6,907 nucleotides of DNA from CAZMCC01 sp964564695 (GTDB lineage: Bacteria > Planctomycetota > Phycisphaerae > Phycisphaerales > UBA1924). The stretch covers positions 1-6,907 of the forward strand of contig CAZMCC010000140.1 in the NCBI GenBank assembly GCA_964564695.1, given 5' to 3'. Positions 1 through 5,699 of this stretch are shown in pieces (positions within the stretch are counted from its first letter, which is position 1; each line of letters starts with the position of its first letter). The position numbers were made by a program, and so were the translations under genes. The notes beneath the pieces are model-generated. The model was not told the DNA's origin, ran no database searches, and saw nothing but the letters and a program-made list of their open reading frames with translations.

Positions 1-1596
1 CAGTCCATCGGCGAGCCCGGCACGCAGCTCACCATGCGTACCTTCCACACCGGCGGTATCGGTTCGCGTGAAATTCTCGATCACGAGTACAAGGCCACCG
101 TCGGCGGCCGGGTCGAGCTGCGTGACTGCAGCGAGGTCCAGTCGGTCGACGACGAAGGCCACACCGTCATGGTCGCCCTCAAGCGCAACGGCGAGCTCGC
201 CATCCTCGACGCCAAGGGGCGCGAGGTCGAGAAGACCAAGGTCCCCTACGGCTCGTACCTCATGTGCAAGAGCGGCGACGAGGTCAAGCGCGGCCAGCAG
301 CTCGTCAAGTGGGACCCCCACCGCCTCCCCATCCTCGCGGAGAAGGACGGCAAGGTTCGCTACGTCGACATCGAGGTCGGCGAGACCGTGCGTGAGGAGG
401 ATGCGGGCCAAGGCAAGAAGGCCCTCGTCATCATCGAGCACAAGGGCGAGAAGCACCCGCAGATCGTCATCGAGGACGCCGCGGGCCACATCCTCGACTT
501 CCACTACCTTCCCGCCAAGGCCCGTATCGAGCAGCCCGACGGGGCTCAGATCAAGGCCGGCCAGATGCTCGCCCGTCAGCCCCGCGGCGCCGGCGGCTCT
601 CAGGACATCGTCGGTGGTCTCCCCCGAGTCACCGAGATCTTCGAGGCCCGCAAGCCCAAGGAGCCGGCGGTCATGGCCGAGATCTCCGGCCGCGTCGAGC
701 TCCACTCCGACAAGCGCAAGGGCAAGATGACCATCCGCGTCATCAGCGACTCGGGCATCGAGAAGGACCACCACGTCCCGACCGACAAGCACCTCCTCGT
801 CCACGCCGGCGACTACGTCCAGGCTGGTGACCCGCTCACCGAAGGCCCGCTGGTCCCGCACGATATCCTGCGGATCAAGGGCGAAGAGGCCCTGTGGACC
901 TACATGCTGGACGAAGTCCAGAACGTCTACCGCGCCCAGGGCGTGACCATCAACGACAAGCACATCGAGGTCATCCTCGCGCAGATGCTCCGCAAGGTCC
1001 GCGTCGAGAGCCCCGGCGACACCGACCTGCTCCCCCACGACGTCGTCGACAAGTTCGAGTTCCGCCGCAAGAACGCGCAGATCAACGAGATGGTGCGCGT
1101 GACCGAGATCGGCGGCACCGACCTCAAGGTCGACGAGCTCATCAGCAAGGTCTCCATCCGCGAGGCCAACGCCAAGGCCGAGGCCATGGGCCGCGACGGC
1201 GCCAAGGCCAAGAAGGCCCGCCCCGCCACGGGCCGCACGCTGCTCCTGGGCATCACCAAGGCCGCGCTGTCGAGCGAGAGCTTCCTCTCGGGCGCCAGCT
1301 TCCAGGAGAGCACCAAGGTGCTGACTGAGGCGGCCCTGCGCGGGGCGGTCGACGAGCTCGTCGGCCTCAAGGAGAACGTCCTGCTCGGCCACCTCATCCC
1401 CGCCGGCACCGGCTTCAAGCCGTGGCAGGCGATCCGCGTCAAGCCGCTCGTGGCACTGCCCGAGGGCGACGACGAGGACGACATCATGGCCGAGGCCGCC
1501 AGCGCCGCCGAGGCCCTGGGCGCCGACCGGGCCGACATGCTCGGCGTCCCCAAGGTCGAGATCCCCGGCGTCGGCATGGAACGCGGCAAGGTCTAA
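1..1596 (+). CDS. rpoC: DNA-directed RNA polymerase subunit beta' (C-terminal part)
   Basis: This is the C-terminal 531 residues of the beta' subunit of RNA polymerase; the gene is open at the left edge and ends with TAA at 1594-1596. The window opens inside the conserved trigger-loop region: QSIGEPGTQLTMRTFH is residues 1-16, and M12, R13 and H16 correspond to E. coli M932, R933 and H936. Residues about 20-190 match the trigger-loop insertion (SI3 type) of Gram-negative bacteria, including the KVPYG and WDPH motifs. GGLPRVTEIFEARKPKEPA (about 204-222) and GITKAALSSESFLSGASFQE (about 417-436) are family hallmarks. Compared with E. coli, there is a longer charged segment at about 365-410 and an acidic tail (EGDDEDD and beyond). 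Codon use is strongly C/G-ending, as expected for a highly expressed gene. It is essential core transcription machinery. No str-operon gene follows; the next gene converges on it. Confidence 0.99.
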   Translation, partial: QSIGEPGTQLTMRTFHTGGIGSREILDHEYKATVGGRVELRDCSEVQSVDDEGHTVMVALKRNGELAILDAKGREVEKTKVPYGSYLMCKSGDEVKRGQQLVKWDPHRLPILAEKDGKVRYVDIEVGETVREEDAGQGKKALVIIEHKGEKHPQIVIEDAAGHILDFHYLPAKARIEQPDGAQIKAGQMLARQPRGAGGSQDIVGGLPRVTEIFEARKPKEPAVMAEISGRVELHSDKRKGKMTIRVISDSGIEKDHHVPTDKHLLVHAGDYVQAGDPLTEGPLVPHDILRIKGEEALWTYMLDEVQNVYRAQGVTINDKHIEVILAQMLRKVRVESPGDTDLLPHDVVDKFEFRRKNAQINEMVRVTEIGGTDLKVDELISKVSIREANAKAEAMGRDGAKAKKARPATGRTLLLGITKAALSSESFLSGASFQESTKVLTEAALRGAVDELVGLKENVLLGHLIPAGTGFKPWQAIRVKPLVALPEGDDEDDIMAEAASAAEALGADRADMLGVPKVEIPGVGMERGKV

Positions 1597-1623
1597 GCCA
1601 CCGCGACAGTTTGACATCTCTAT

Positions 1624-1654
1624 CAGGGGCCCGTCCGACGGGCCCCTGTTTCTT
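1624..1654 (+). terminator. Intrinsic terminator of rpoC
   Basis: The arms CAGGGGCCCG (1624-1633) and CGGGCCCCTG (1639-1648) form a perfect 10-bp GC-rich stem around the loop TCCGA. TTTCTT (1649-1654) follows directly. It starts 28 nt after the rpoC stop codon and is the expected Rho-independent end of the rpoBC transcript. On the minus strand no T-run follows the stem, so it should not act well in that direction. Confidence 0.9.
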
Positions 1655-1659
1655 GAGAT

Positions 1660-1683
1660 CCCCCTCCGCCCCGGCGGAGGGGG
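1660..1683. repeat. Perfect inverted repeat in the convergent gap
   Basis: CCCCCTCCGCC (1660-1670) and GGCGGAGGGGG (1673-1683) are perfectly complementary and separated by CC. The realistic fold is a 10-bp stem with a 4-nt loop. No T-run follows on either strand. It may help end minus-strand transcription, or it may be a REP-like palindrome; the sequence does not decide between these. Confidence 0.6.
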
Positions 1684-1710
1684 AAATGCTTGAGCGGCGT
1701 TCAGCCTCTC

Positions 1711-1738
1711 AAGCGAGGGGGCGGCGCTCAGCGCCCGA
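1711..1738. repeat. Dispersed short repeat, copy A
   Basis: AAGCGAGGGG (1711-1720), 10 nt, then GCGCCCGA (1731-1738). The same two blocks in the same order, 5 nt apart, occur at 4156-4178 inside the dockerin gene. The block resembles a GC-rich motif that I recall as very frequent in planctomycete genomes. It may be a member of a REP-like family; two copies in one window are suggestive only. Confidence 0.45.
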
Positions 1739-1753
1739 CAAACTGAGGCCGCC
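1720..1753. repeat. Strong bulged hairpin just past the BFD-type gene
   Basis: GGCGGCGCTCAG (1720-1731) pairs with CTGAGGCCGCC (1743-1753) with a single bulged G and an 11-nt loop. For minus-strand transcription it begins 7 nt after the stop codon of the BFD-type gene. It could be the 3' end structure or terminator of that transcript, although no U-run follows it on the minus strand (the next bases are CCCCTCGC). Confidence 0.5.
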
Positions 1754-1759
1754 GGGTTC

Positions 1760-1999
1760 TTACGTCTCCCCCCGCTCCCCCTCAATCGTGAGCCGCGCCG
1801 CATGCAGCCGCGGATCATCGAACCGGAACCTCGTCTCCCCCGTCTTCAGCGCCAGCTCAATAAACGGCCCGCACAGCGCGCACACCGTCGAGCACCCCGT
1901 CTTCTTCGCGATCCCCGCGCGGTCCAGCCCCTCCGCCCGCGCAAGCTCCATCAGGCTCGCGAAGCTCCGGTCACGGCACACGCACCGCTCGACGTACAC
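1760..1999 (-). CDS. BFD-type [2Fe-2S]-binding protein
   Basis: This small 79-aa protein has the bacterioferritin-associated ferredoxin (BFD) pattern. Cysteines C6, C8, C40 and C43 (CVC and CSTVCALC) have the same spacing as C4, C6, C38 and C41 of E. coli Bfd, so it should bind a [2Fe-2S] cluster in the cytoplasm. Known Bfd helps to release iron from bacterioferritin, but stand-alone BFD-like proteins of unknown role are common and no bacterioferritin is visible here. I chose the GTG at 1999 because AGGGGG lies 6 nt upstream and because the protein then starts MYVERCVC, like Bfd. A longer frame from a GTG at 2083 overlaps the previous stop by 4 nt, but its added 28 residues are low-complexity and hairpin-encoded. 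The gene lies 80 nt after the pseudopilin gene on the same strand and may share its transcript. About 30 residues follow the last Cys motif, giving a longer tail than Bfd has. Confidence 0.85.
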   Translation of the reverse strand: MYVERCVCRDRSFASLMELARAEGLDRAGIAKKTGCSTVCALCGPFIELALKTGETRFRFDDPRLHAARLTIEGERGET

Positions 2000-2005
2000 G
2001 CTCAA

Positions 2006-2012
2006 CCCCCTC
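2006..2012 (-). promoter_or_regulatory. Shine-Dalgarno that supports the GTG start at 1999
   Basis: The minus strand reads GAGGGGG, ending 6 nt before GTG at 1999-1997. This favours the short start of the BFD-type gene over the upstream GTG at 2083. Confidence 0.6.
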
Positions 2013-2026
2013 GCATCGTGGGGACG

Positions 2027-2078
2027 CCGGACCTGAGTCCGCGAAGGTCCGGATTTGCTCTCGCTCGCACGCGAGAGC
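2027..2078 (-). other. Two hairpins between the pseudopilin and BFD-type genes
   Basis: There are two perfect 8-bp inverted repeats. GCTCTCGC/GCGAGAGC (2057-2064 and 2071-2078) has a 6-nt loop and starts 1 nt after the pseudopilin stop codon. CCGGACCT/AGGTCCGG (2027-2034 and 2045-2052) has a 10-nt loop. Neither is followed by a U-run on the minus strand, so they look more like intercistronic RNA structure (processing, stability or partial termination) than full terminators. Confidence 0.5.
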
Positions 2079-2079
2079 C

Positions 2080-2976
2080 TCACTCATAGTCGAACAGATC
2101 ATTCCCGTCGATCTCCCCCGGCCACCCGATGGAAAAAGCCTTCGGATCCGCCGCGTAGATCCCGCTCCACCACGTGAACGCCATCCGCTCGTTCGACACA
2201 TGCCCATCGAGGTGCACCGTGCTGGCGACCCCCCCGTGCCGGAAGTGCATCGACGGATCCGCGCGCGACGCGTCGTCCCGCGTCTGGTCCGGCCAGAACC
2301 GCGGCTCGATGAAGCTGTACTCCACCGCCGCCGGCCCGCGGGCCGTGTCCACCGCGATGGCAGCGTCCGCGAACGCGATCGTCTTCGACGGCATAAAGAA
2401 CCGCGCCCGATCCGCCCCGACGCGATCCGTGCGCACCGTCCACAGCCCCTCATCCTCGTCGGCCTCCCCCGCCCGCGATCGGTCAGTGCCCACGAACGCC
2501 TTGTTGTACCCGTACCCGCCGCACGCCCGCTCGAACCCCGCGTCCATCGGCTGCCCGTCGAGCGCCGCCAGCGTCGGCACAAACGTCGGGCATACCCGCA
2601 CGCCCAGCCGGCGCACCGGCGCGCCGGGGGTCCCCGCCTCCAGCGGCCCGTCGCTCCCGCCGATGTACGCCGTCAGCGCCCCGCCCTCGGGCGTGAACGC
2701 CTGCGAGGGCGTCGCCCGCGACCCGTGCCAGCGATTGAGATTCACGAGCTCGTCCGCCGCCCCCGGCGCATACCGCTCGTCGTGATCCCCCGCGTACAGC
2801 TCGTTCGCCACCGCGAGCTGCCGCAGGTTCGACCCGCACACCGCCATCTGCCCCGCCCCCCGCGCCCCCGCAAGCGACGGCAGCAGGATCCCCACCAGCA
2901 GCGCAATCACCGCCACCGCCACGAGAAGCTCGATCAGCGTGAACGCCCGATCTTGTCGCGCCCCGCGTCCCCTCAA
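2080..2976 (-). CDS. Prepilin-type (pseudopilin) protein with H-X9-DG motif
   Basis: This 298-aa protein has a type IV pilin/type II secretion N-terminus: a short basic leader MRGRGARQDRA, predicted cleavage A11|F12 before FTLIE (E16 is the conserved +5 Glu), then one hydrophobic helix (about 17-33). CGSNLRQLAVANELYAGDHD (about 47-66) is typical of the large planctomycete pseudopilin family. Near the C-terminus H247, nine residues, then D257-G258 form the H-X9-DG signature. The globular part should lie outside the inner membrane after processing by a prepilin peptidase. The start is TTG at 2976, whose last two bases are shared with the TGA of the upstream dockerin gene. GAGGAG lies 8 nt upstream; a farther in-frame start (3090) would add 38 Arg-rich residues read inside the dockerin coding region. 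It is probably translationally coupled to the gene before it. Its role in the proposed B12-responsive operon is unknown. Confidence 0.9.
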   Translation of the reverse strand: MRGRGARQDRAFTLIELLVAVAVIALLVGILLPSLAGARGAGQMAVCGSNLRQLAVANELYAGDHDERYAPGAADELVNLNRWHGSRATPSQAFTPEGGALTAYIGGSDGPLEAGTPGAPVRRLGVRVCPTFVPTLAALDGQPMDAGFERACGGYGYNKAFVGTDRSRAGEADEDEGLWTVRTDRVGADRARFFMPSKTIAFADAAIAVDTARGPAAVEYSFIEPRFWPDQTRDDASRADPSMHFRHGGVASTVHLDGHVSNERMAFTWWSGIYAADPKAFSIGWPGEIDGNDLFDYE

Positions 2977-4187
2977 GGCAACTGCTCCTCGAAGTACGCG
3001 TTGATCAGCGACGACACGTCCGTCGAGTTCACGATCCCGTTCCCGTCGATGTCCGCCGCGATCGACCCGGTCACCTGCGCCTCGAACCACGCGTTGATGT
3101 ACTCGCCCACATCCGTCGAGTTCACGATCCCGTCCGCGTTCCAGTCCGCCAGCAGCGGCGGGCGCACGTCCGCCACCGCGCCGATCTCCGTCGAGATCTC
3201 CCCCAGCAGCGGGTGCAGGAACACCACCGCCGTCGTGATCCGGATGAAGTCCAGCGCGTCCAGCGGAGGGGTCGGCGGCGCCAAGGTCACCGGGTCCACG
3301 GCCCAGTCGATGGCGACGGCGTCTCCTCCTCCGCCGCCGCCATCGAGCCAGGTCGTGACGCCCACCGCAAACGGATCGTCGGGGAGCGTGTAAAAATCCT
3401 CAGGAGTGATCGACGCGTCGTCGGGCTCGTTGTCCCCGTCCGTGTCCCCCAGCGCCAGCACCGGCGTGCAGTCGCCATACCCCCACACACCCTCCGTGTC
3501 CGCGAACGGCCCGTTCGGATTCGCCAGCACCGGCCCGCTCTCAAACGGTGACGCCGGCAACCGAAACCCGCTCGTCGTCCACTGCCCCGTGCGCCCCGGC
3601 GGAATCCACAGCGGATTGCTCGGAGGAAACGTCGGATCCGCCGTGTTGTCATCCCACGTCTGGCTGAACACCGGCACGGGTGGCGCGGGCGGCGGCACGA
3701 AATGCGACCCCGGGATCAGGTACCACGCGTCGTCGGGAATCCCGTTGTGGTTCGCATCGCGCGAGACCTCGATCGCCGCACACTCCGCCCACCTTCGGTT
3801 CGGGTTCCCCGCGACAAAGTGCGCGTTCCCGAACACGATCACGTCGAGCCCCTGCGGGTTCCGCGGGTCGTTGATGATCGGGTGGGTGAACCCCAGCGTG
3901 ATCGTCCCGCTGAAGCCCCCGAGCGACACGAGCTTCGTGTTCCCCGGCGAGAGCGTCCCGCCCCCGATCGGCGCCCCCAGCGCACGGCACGGGTCATTGA
4001 ACGCCGGGTTGTTCACGAACTGCCCCGGCGCCGGCGTGAACGACCACACCGTCGCCGCAAACGGCGAAGCTGCCGGCTGCGCCGGGCACGGCAGTGGGGG
4101 AGGGGTGCTCGCGGACGCGTGCGCAGCAAGCGTCAGCGCCACGAACCCCGAGCGTAAGCGAGGGGCCTTCGCGCCCGATTCACCCAT
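2973..4187 (-). CDS. Secreted protein with C-terminal dockerin repeats
   Basis: This 404-aa exported protein has a short signal peptide (hydrophobic about 13-22, likely cleavage ASA|S after residue 26). A large domain contains DVIVFGN (115-121), a Ca-loop-like DANHNGIPDD followed by AWYLIPGS (144-161), a second acidic loop GDTDGDNEPDD (247-257), and GEISTEIGAVAD (329-340). From memory this pattern also occurs in Bacteroidota cell-surface proteins, some encoded beside BtuG-like propellers. I have not checked this. The C-terminus has two dockerin type I repeats, DWNADGIVNSTDV (348-360) and DIDGNGIVNSTDV (379-391), with Ca-binding D/N positions; these may attach the protein to a partner at the surface. 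The start is ATG at 4187 with AGGAGG 7 nt upstream. It overlaps the propeller gene by 8 nt (ATGGGTGA), so the two should be coupled. Residues 4-14 are encoded across a dispersed repeat. Confidence 0.9.
   Translation of the reverse strand: MGESGAKAPRLRSGFVALTLAAHASASTPPPLPCPAQPAASPFAATVWSFTPAPGQFVNNPAFNDPCRALGAPIGGGTLSPGNTKLVSLGGFSGTITLGFTHPIINDPRNPQGLDVIVFGNAHFVAGNPNRRWAECAAIEVSRDANHNGIPDDAWYLIPGSHFVPPPAPPVPVFSQTWDDNTADPTFPPSNPLWIPPGRTGQWTTSGFRLPASPFESGPVLANPNGPFADTEGVWGYGDCTPVLALGDTDGDNEPDDASITPEDFYTLPDDPFAVGVTTWLDGGGGGGDAVAIDWAVDPVTLAPPTPPLDALDFIRITTAVVFLHPLLGEISTEIGAVADVRPPLLADWNADGIVNSTDVGEYINAWFEAQVTGSIAADIDGNGIVNSTDVSSLINAYFEEQLP
2985..2990 (-). promoter_or_regulatory. Shine-Dalgarno that decides the TTG start at 2976
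   Basis: The minus strand reads GAGGAG, 8 nt before TTG (2976-2974), inside the final codons of the dockerin gene. It supports reinitiation at a non-ATG start. Confidence 0.65.
4144..4178. repeat. Dispersed short repeat, copy B, inside a signal-peptide region
   Basis: AACCCCGAGCGT runs into AAGCGAGGGG (4156-4165), then 5 nt, then GCGCCCGA (4171-4178). The last two blocks match 1711-1738. The CCCC/GGGG ends make it an imperfect hairpin. It encodes the residues GAKAPRLRSGF near the N-terminus of the dockerin protein, so the repeat appears to lie in the coding sequence just before the hydrophobic segment. Confidence 0.5.
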
Positions 4188-5247
4188 GCCTCCGCCTCCT
4201 CGCTGCAAACACACCGGCCAGCACGAACGGCGCAACCGTCGACACGCCCGGCACCGCATACCGCGCAATGCTGAACCCGTCCGACACCAGCAGCTCATTC
4301 GTGAACGCGTTGAACCGGATCGAGTAGAACGAGAACTCCCCGAACGGGCTCAGATGCAGCTCCGATCCGTCGGGCGCAATCGGCCCGCCCCCGAGCGCCG
4401 CCGCGATCGCCGCGCCGTCGATCACCGCCGCGTACCCCGAATCGCCCGACCCGGCGAAGAAGTCGCCCCCGCCCACGAGCAGGTTGCCGAACAAATCGAA
4501 CCCGAGCGAGTCACCCGAGAGCGCATCGGCGACCGCGGCCCCCGCATCGAAGTCCACGACCGGGCCGCCCAGCGACCCCATGTCGAACGCCCGCACAAGC
4601 CCGGTGTCGCCGCCCAGGGGCCCGAAGTCGAACCCCGCGCCGACGTACAGGCGCGTGCCGTCCGTCACGACGCCCCCCGCGCTCGCCGCGACGTTGTCGA
4701 TGACAACCGTCGACGTCTGCGCGTCCGCGTCCAGCCGCGACACGATCGGCCCGGTCCCGAAGCCCGACACGAACAGCGTCGAGTTCGACGACCACGTCGC
4801 CGCGTAGTTCGGCGTTCCCGCGATCGTCGCCACCGGCGACGCCCCGCCCAGGTTCAGGTCCGCCGTGTTCACCAGCAGCACCGCGTTCGCCACCCCGTTG
4901 TCCCCGATCGCGATCCGCGACCCGTCCGGGCTCACCCGCACGAACGCGGCCCCGAACAGCGGCAACAGCGTCGGATCGATCGACCCGATCGCGGCGTAAT
5001 CCCCCGCGCCCGGCGCCGACTCCACGACAAACGTCCCCCCGCTCAGCCCGATCACCCGCCCGTCGGGCAGCACGTCCCACGCCGCGTTGTTCGGCGCCGC
5101 GAACGTGCCCACCTGGGCATACGGCGGAATCGCCGCCAGCGCCGACGAAGCGGTGAGCGCGCAGGCCAGCCCGGCCCCTAGCGCAATCACGGTGTGGACA
5201 CGGACAGCACGCGCAATGGCGCGGCAGGCAACAACAGAATTGGTCAC
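4180..5247 (-). CDS. Secreted beta-propeller-like protein with PEP-CTERM-like tail
   Basis: This 355-aa protein is the first gene after the B12 riboswitch. The signal peptide covers residues 1-38 (hydrophobic core about 18-35, cleavage ALA|A). The mature part consists of repeats rich in beta-strand, Gly and Asp, of the kind seen in YncE/WD40-like propellers: AWDVLPDGRVIGLSG (57-70), FVRVSPDGSRIAIGD (102-116), NSTLFVSGFG (155-164), VVTDGTRLYVGAGFD (193-207), DLFGNLLVGGGDF (251-263) and FTNELLVSDGFSIARY (315-330). The tail VPGV (332-335), a hydrophobic stretch, then RRRR (350-353) is a PEP-CTERM-like signal for exosortase-type sorting. The start is GTG at 5247 with GGAG 7 nt upstream; a longer frame to 5430 begins inside the riboswitch and is rejected. 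By analogy with the B12-binding propeller BtuG it could bind a corrinoid, which is inference from fold type and riboswitch context. Confidence 0.88.
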   Translation of the reverse strand: MTNSVVACRAIARAVRVHTVIALGAGLACALTASSALAAIPPYAQVGTFAAPNNAAWDVLPDGRVIGLSGGTFVVESAPGAGDYAAIGSIDPTLLPLFGAAFVRVSPDGSRIAIGDNGVANAVLLVNTADLNLGGASPVATIAGTPNYAATWSSNSTLFVSGFGTGPIVSRLDADAQTSTVVIDNVAASAGGVVTDGTRLYVGAGFDFGPLGGDTGLVRAFDMGSLGGPVVDFDAGAAVADALSGDSLGFDLFGNLLVGGGDFFAGSGDSGYAAVIDGAAIAAALGGGPIAPDGSELHLSPFGEFSFYSIRFNAFTNELLVSDGFSIARYAVPGVSTVAPFVLAGVFAARRRRHG

Positions 5248-5268
5248 GAACAGACTCCGCAGGTTCGT
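5246..5268 (-). promoter_or_regulatory. Hairpin around the SD and GTG start (candidate expression platform)
   Basis: On the minus strand ACGAAC (5268-5263) pairs perfectly with GTTCGT (5251-5246). The 11-nt loop contains the Shine-Dalgarno GGAG, and the last two stem bases are the first two of the GTG start codon. It lies about 125 nt after the aptamer, with no terminator with a U-run between, so translational control is the simplest reading. The rest of the leader (5269-5392) is GC-rich; I see no other clear element in it. Confidence 0.5.
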
Positions 5269-5392
5269 CCCGAATCGCGCGGAACGGTCCCCGACCTGAA
5301 AGAGCCTTCGCGGGGTTGGCCGAGTGCGCCTTGACCGCGGGGAACGCGCGGGACGCCTTCGGCGCCCATTTTCGCGAGGGCGCGGAACAAAC

Positions 5393-5609
5393 GTCCATGG
5401 CAGGTCTTCCGGCTTCGGGCCCCCGATCATCCAGGTCGAGCCTGGACATCGGAGCGGGCTCGGTCTTCCCAGTCGCCTTCAGTGGCGGCCAGTGACCCTC
5501 GTGAGCCCGCATCGGCACCCGTTACGGCGGCGCGTCCGCGGTGGAATCTCACCACACTTCCCATTTTCAGCCCCAGGCCGGAATCCACCGGACTGGAGCA
5601 CCATGAACA
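5393..5609 (-). promoter_or_regulatory. Cobalamin (B12) riboswitch aptamer
   Basis: Reading the minus strand, all main conserved blocks occur in order. P1 is GTTCATGG (5608-5601) pairing with CCATGGAC (5400-5393). The core block TGGGAAGTGTGGTGAGATTC (5562-5543) and then GACGCGCCGCCGTAACGG (5536-5519) match the family pattern GGGAA-x-GGTG-x-TCC through CGC-x-C-x-GTAA-x-GG. An 8-bp stem GCGGGCTC (5510-5503)/GAGCCCGC (5461-5454) encloses GTCACTGG (5496-5489) and CTGGGAAG (5472-5465). A side hairpin CCAGG/CCTGG follows. The B12 box GAAGCCGGAAGACCTGCC (5416-5399) is nearly identical to the btuB leader box. In known cases binding of a cobalamin lowers expression of the gene downstream, here the propeller-dockerin-pseudopilin operon. 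Confidence 0.96.
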
Positions 5610-5614
5610 GGCGC

Positions 5615-5642
5615 AGCATATCACCCGTCCCGGACGTGTCAA
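5615..5642 (-). promoter_or_regulatory. Sigma-70-type promoter of the riboswitch operon
   Basis: The minus strand has a perfect -35 TTGACA (5642-5637), a 16-nt spacer, and -10 TATGCT (5620-5615) preceded by TGA, an extended -10 feature. Counting 7 nt on gives a start near G5608, exactly the first base of riboswitch P1. Confidence 0.8.
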
Positions 5643-5684
5643 CCGCCGCCCCGTGCAGGCGACACGAAGATCCCCTTCCGCAAC

Positions 5685-5699
5685 GGTGGGGACCCCACC
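5685..5699. repeat. Short palindrome upstream of the promoter
   Basis: GGTGGGG-A-CCCCACC is a 15-bp perfect palindrome about 43 bp upstream of the -35 box. It may be an operator-like site or part of the neighbouring repeat; no regulator is indicated. Confidence 0.3.

Noticed and set aside
20..570. Insertion in RpoC after the trigger loop as a novelty
   Set aside because: It aligns with the usual SI3 insertion of Gram-negative RpoC and is not unusual.
2977..3090. Upstream start for the pseudopilin gene at 3090
   Set aside because: It would place 38 Arg-rich residues before the prepilin leader, all from the wrong frame of the dockerin gene. The TTG at 2976 has a good Shine-Dalgarno and gives a normal 11-residue leader.
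2200..3393. 397-codon open frame on the plus strand
   Set aside because: It is antisense to the pseudopilin and dockerin genes, very Arg/Pro-rich, and a mirror of real coding sequence.
4188..4298. Upstream start for the dockerin gene at 4298
   Set aside because: The extra 37 residues are Cys/Arg-rich and out of frame within the propeller gene. ATG at 4187 has AGGAGG at ideal spacing and is followed by the signal peptide.
3406..5181. 591-codon open frame on the plus strand
   Set aside because: It is antisense to the propeller and dockerin genes, its later part is Arg/Pro/His-rich, and it shows no domain. It is an artefact of high GC.
5269..5392. Transcription terminator as the riboswitch output
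   Set aside because: There is no stem followed by a U-run between the aptamer and the gene.
5248..5430. Upstream extension of the propeller gene to an ATG at 5430
   Set aside because: The extra 61 residues are Arg/Pro-rich and are read from the riboswitch and its leader. The GTG at 5247 has a Shine-Dalgarno and gives a clean signal peptide.
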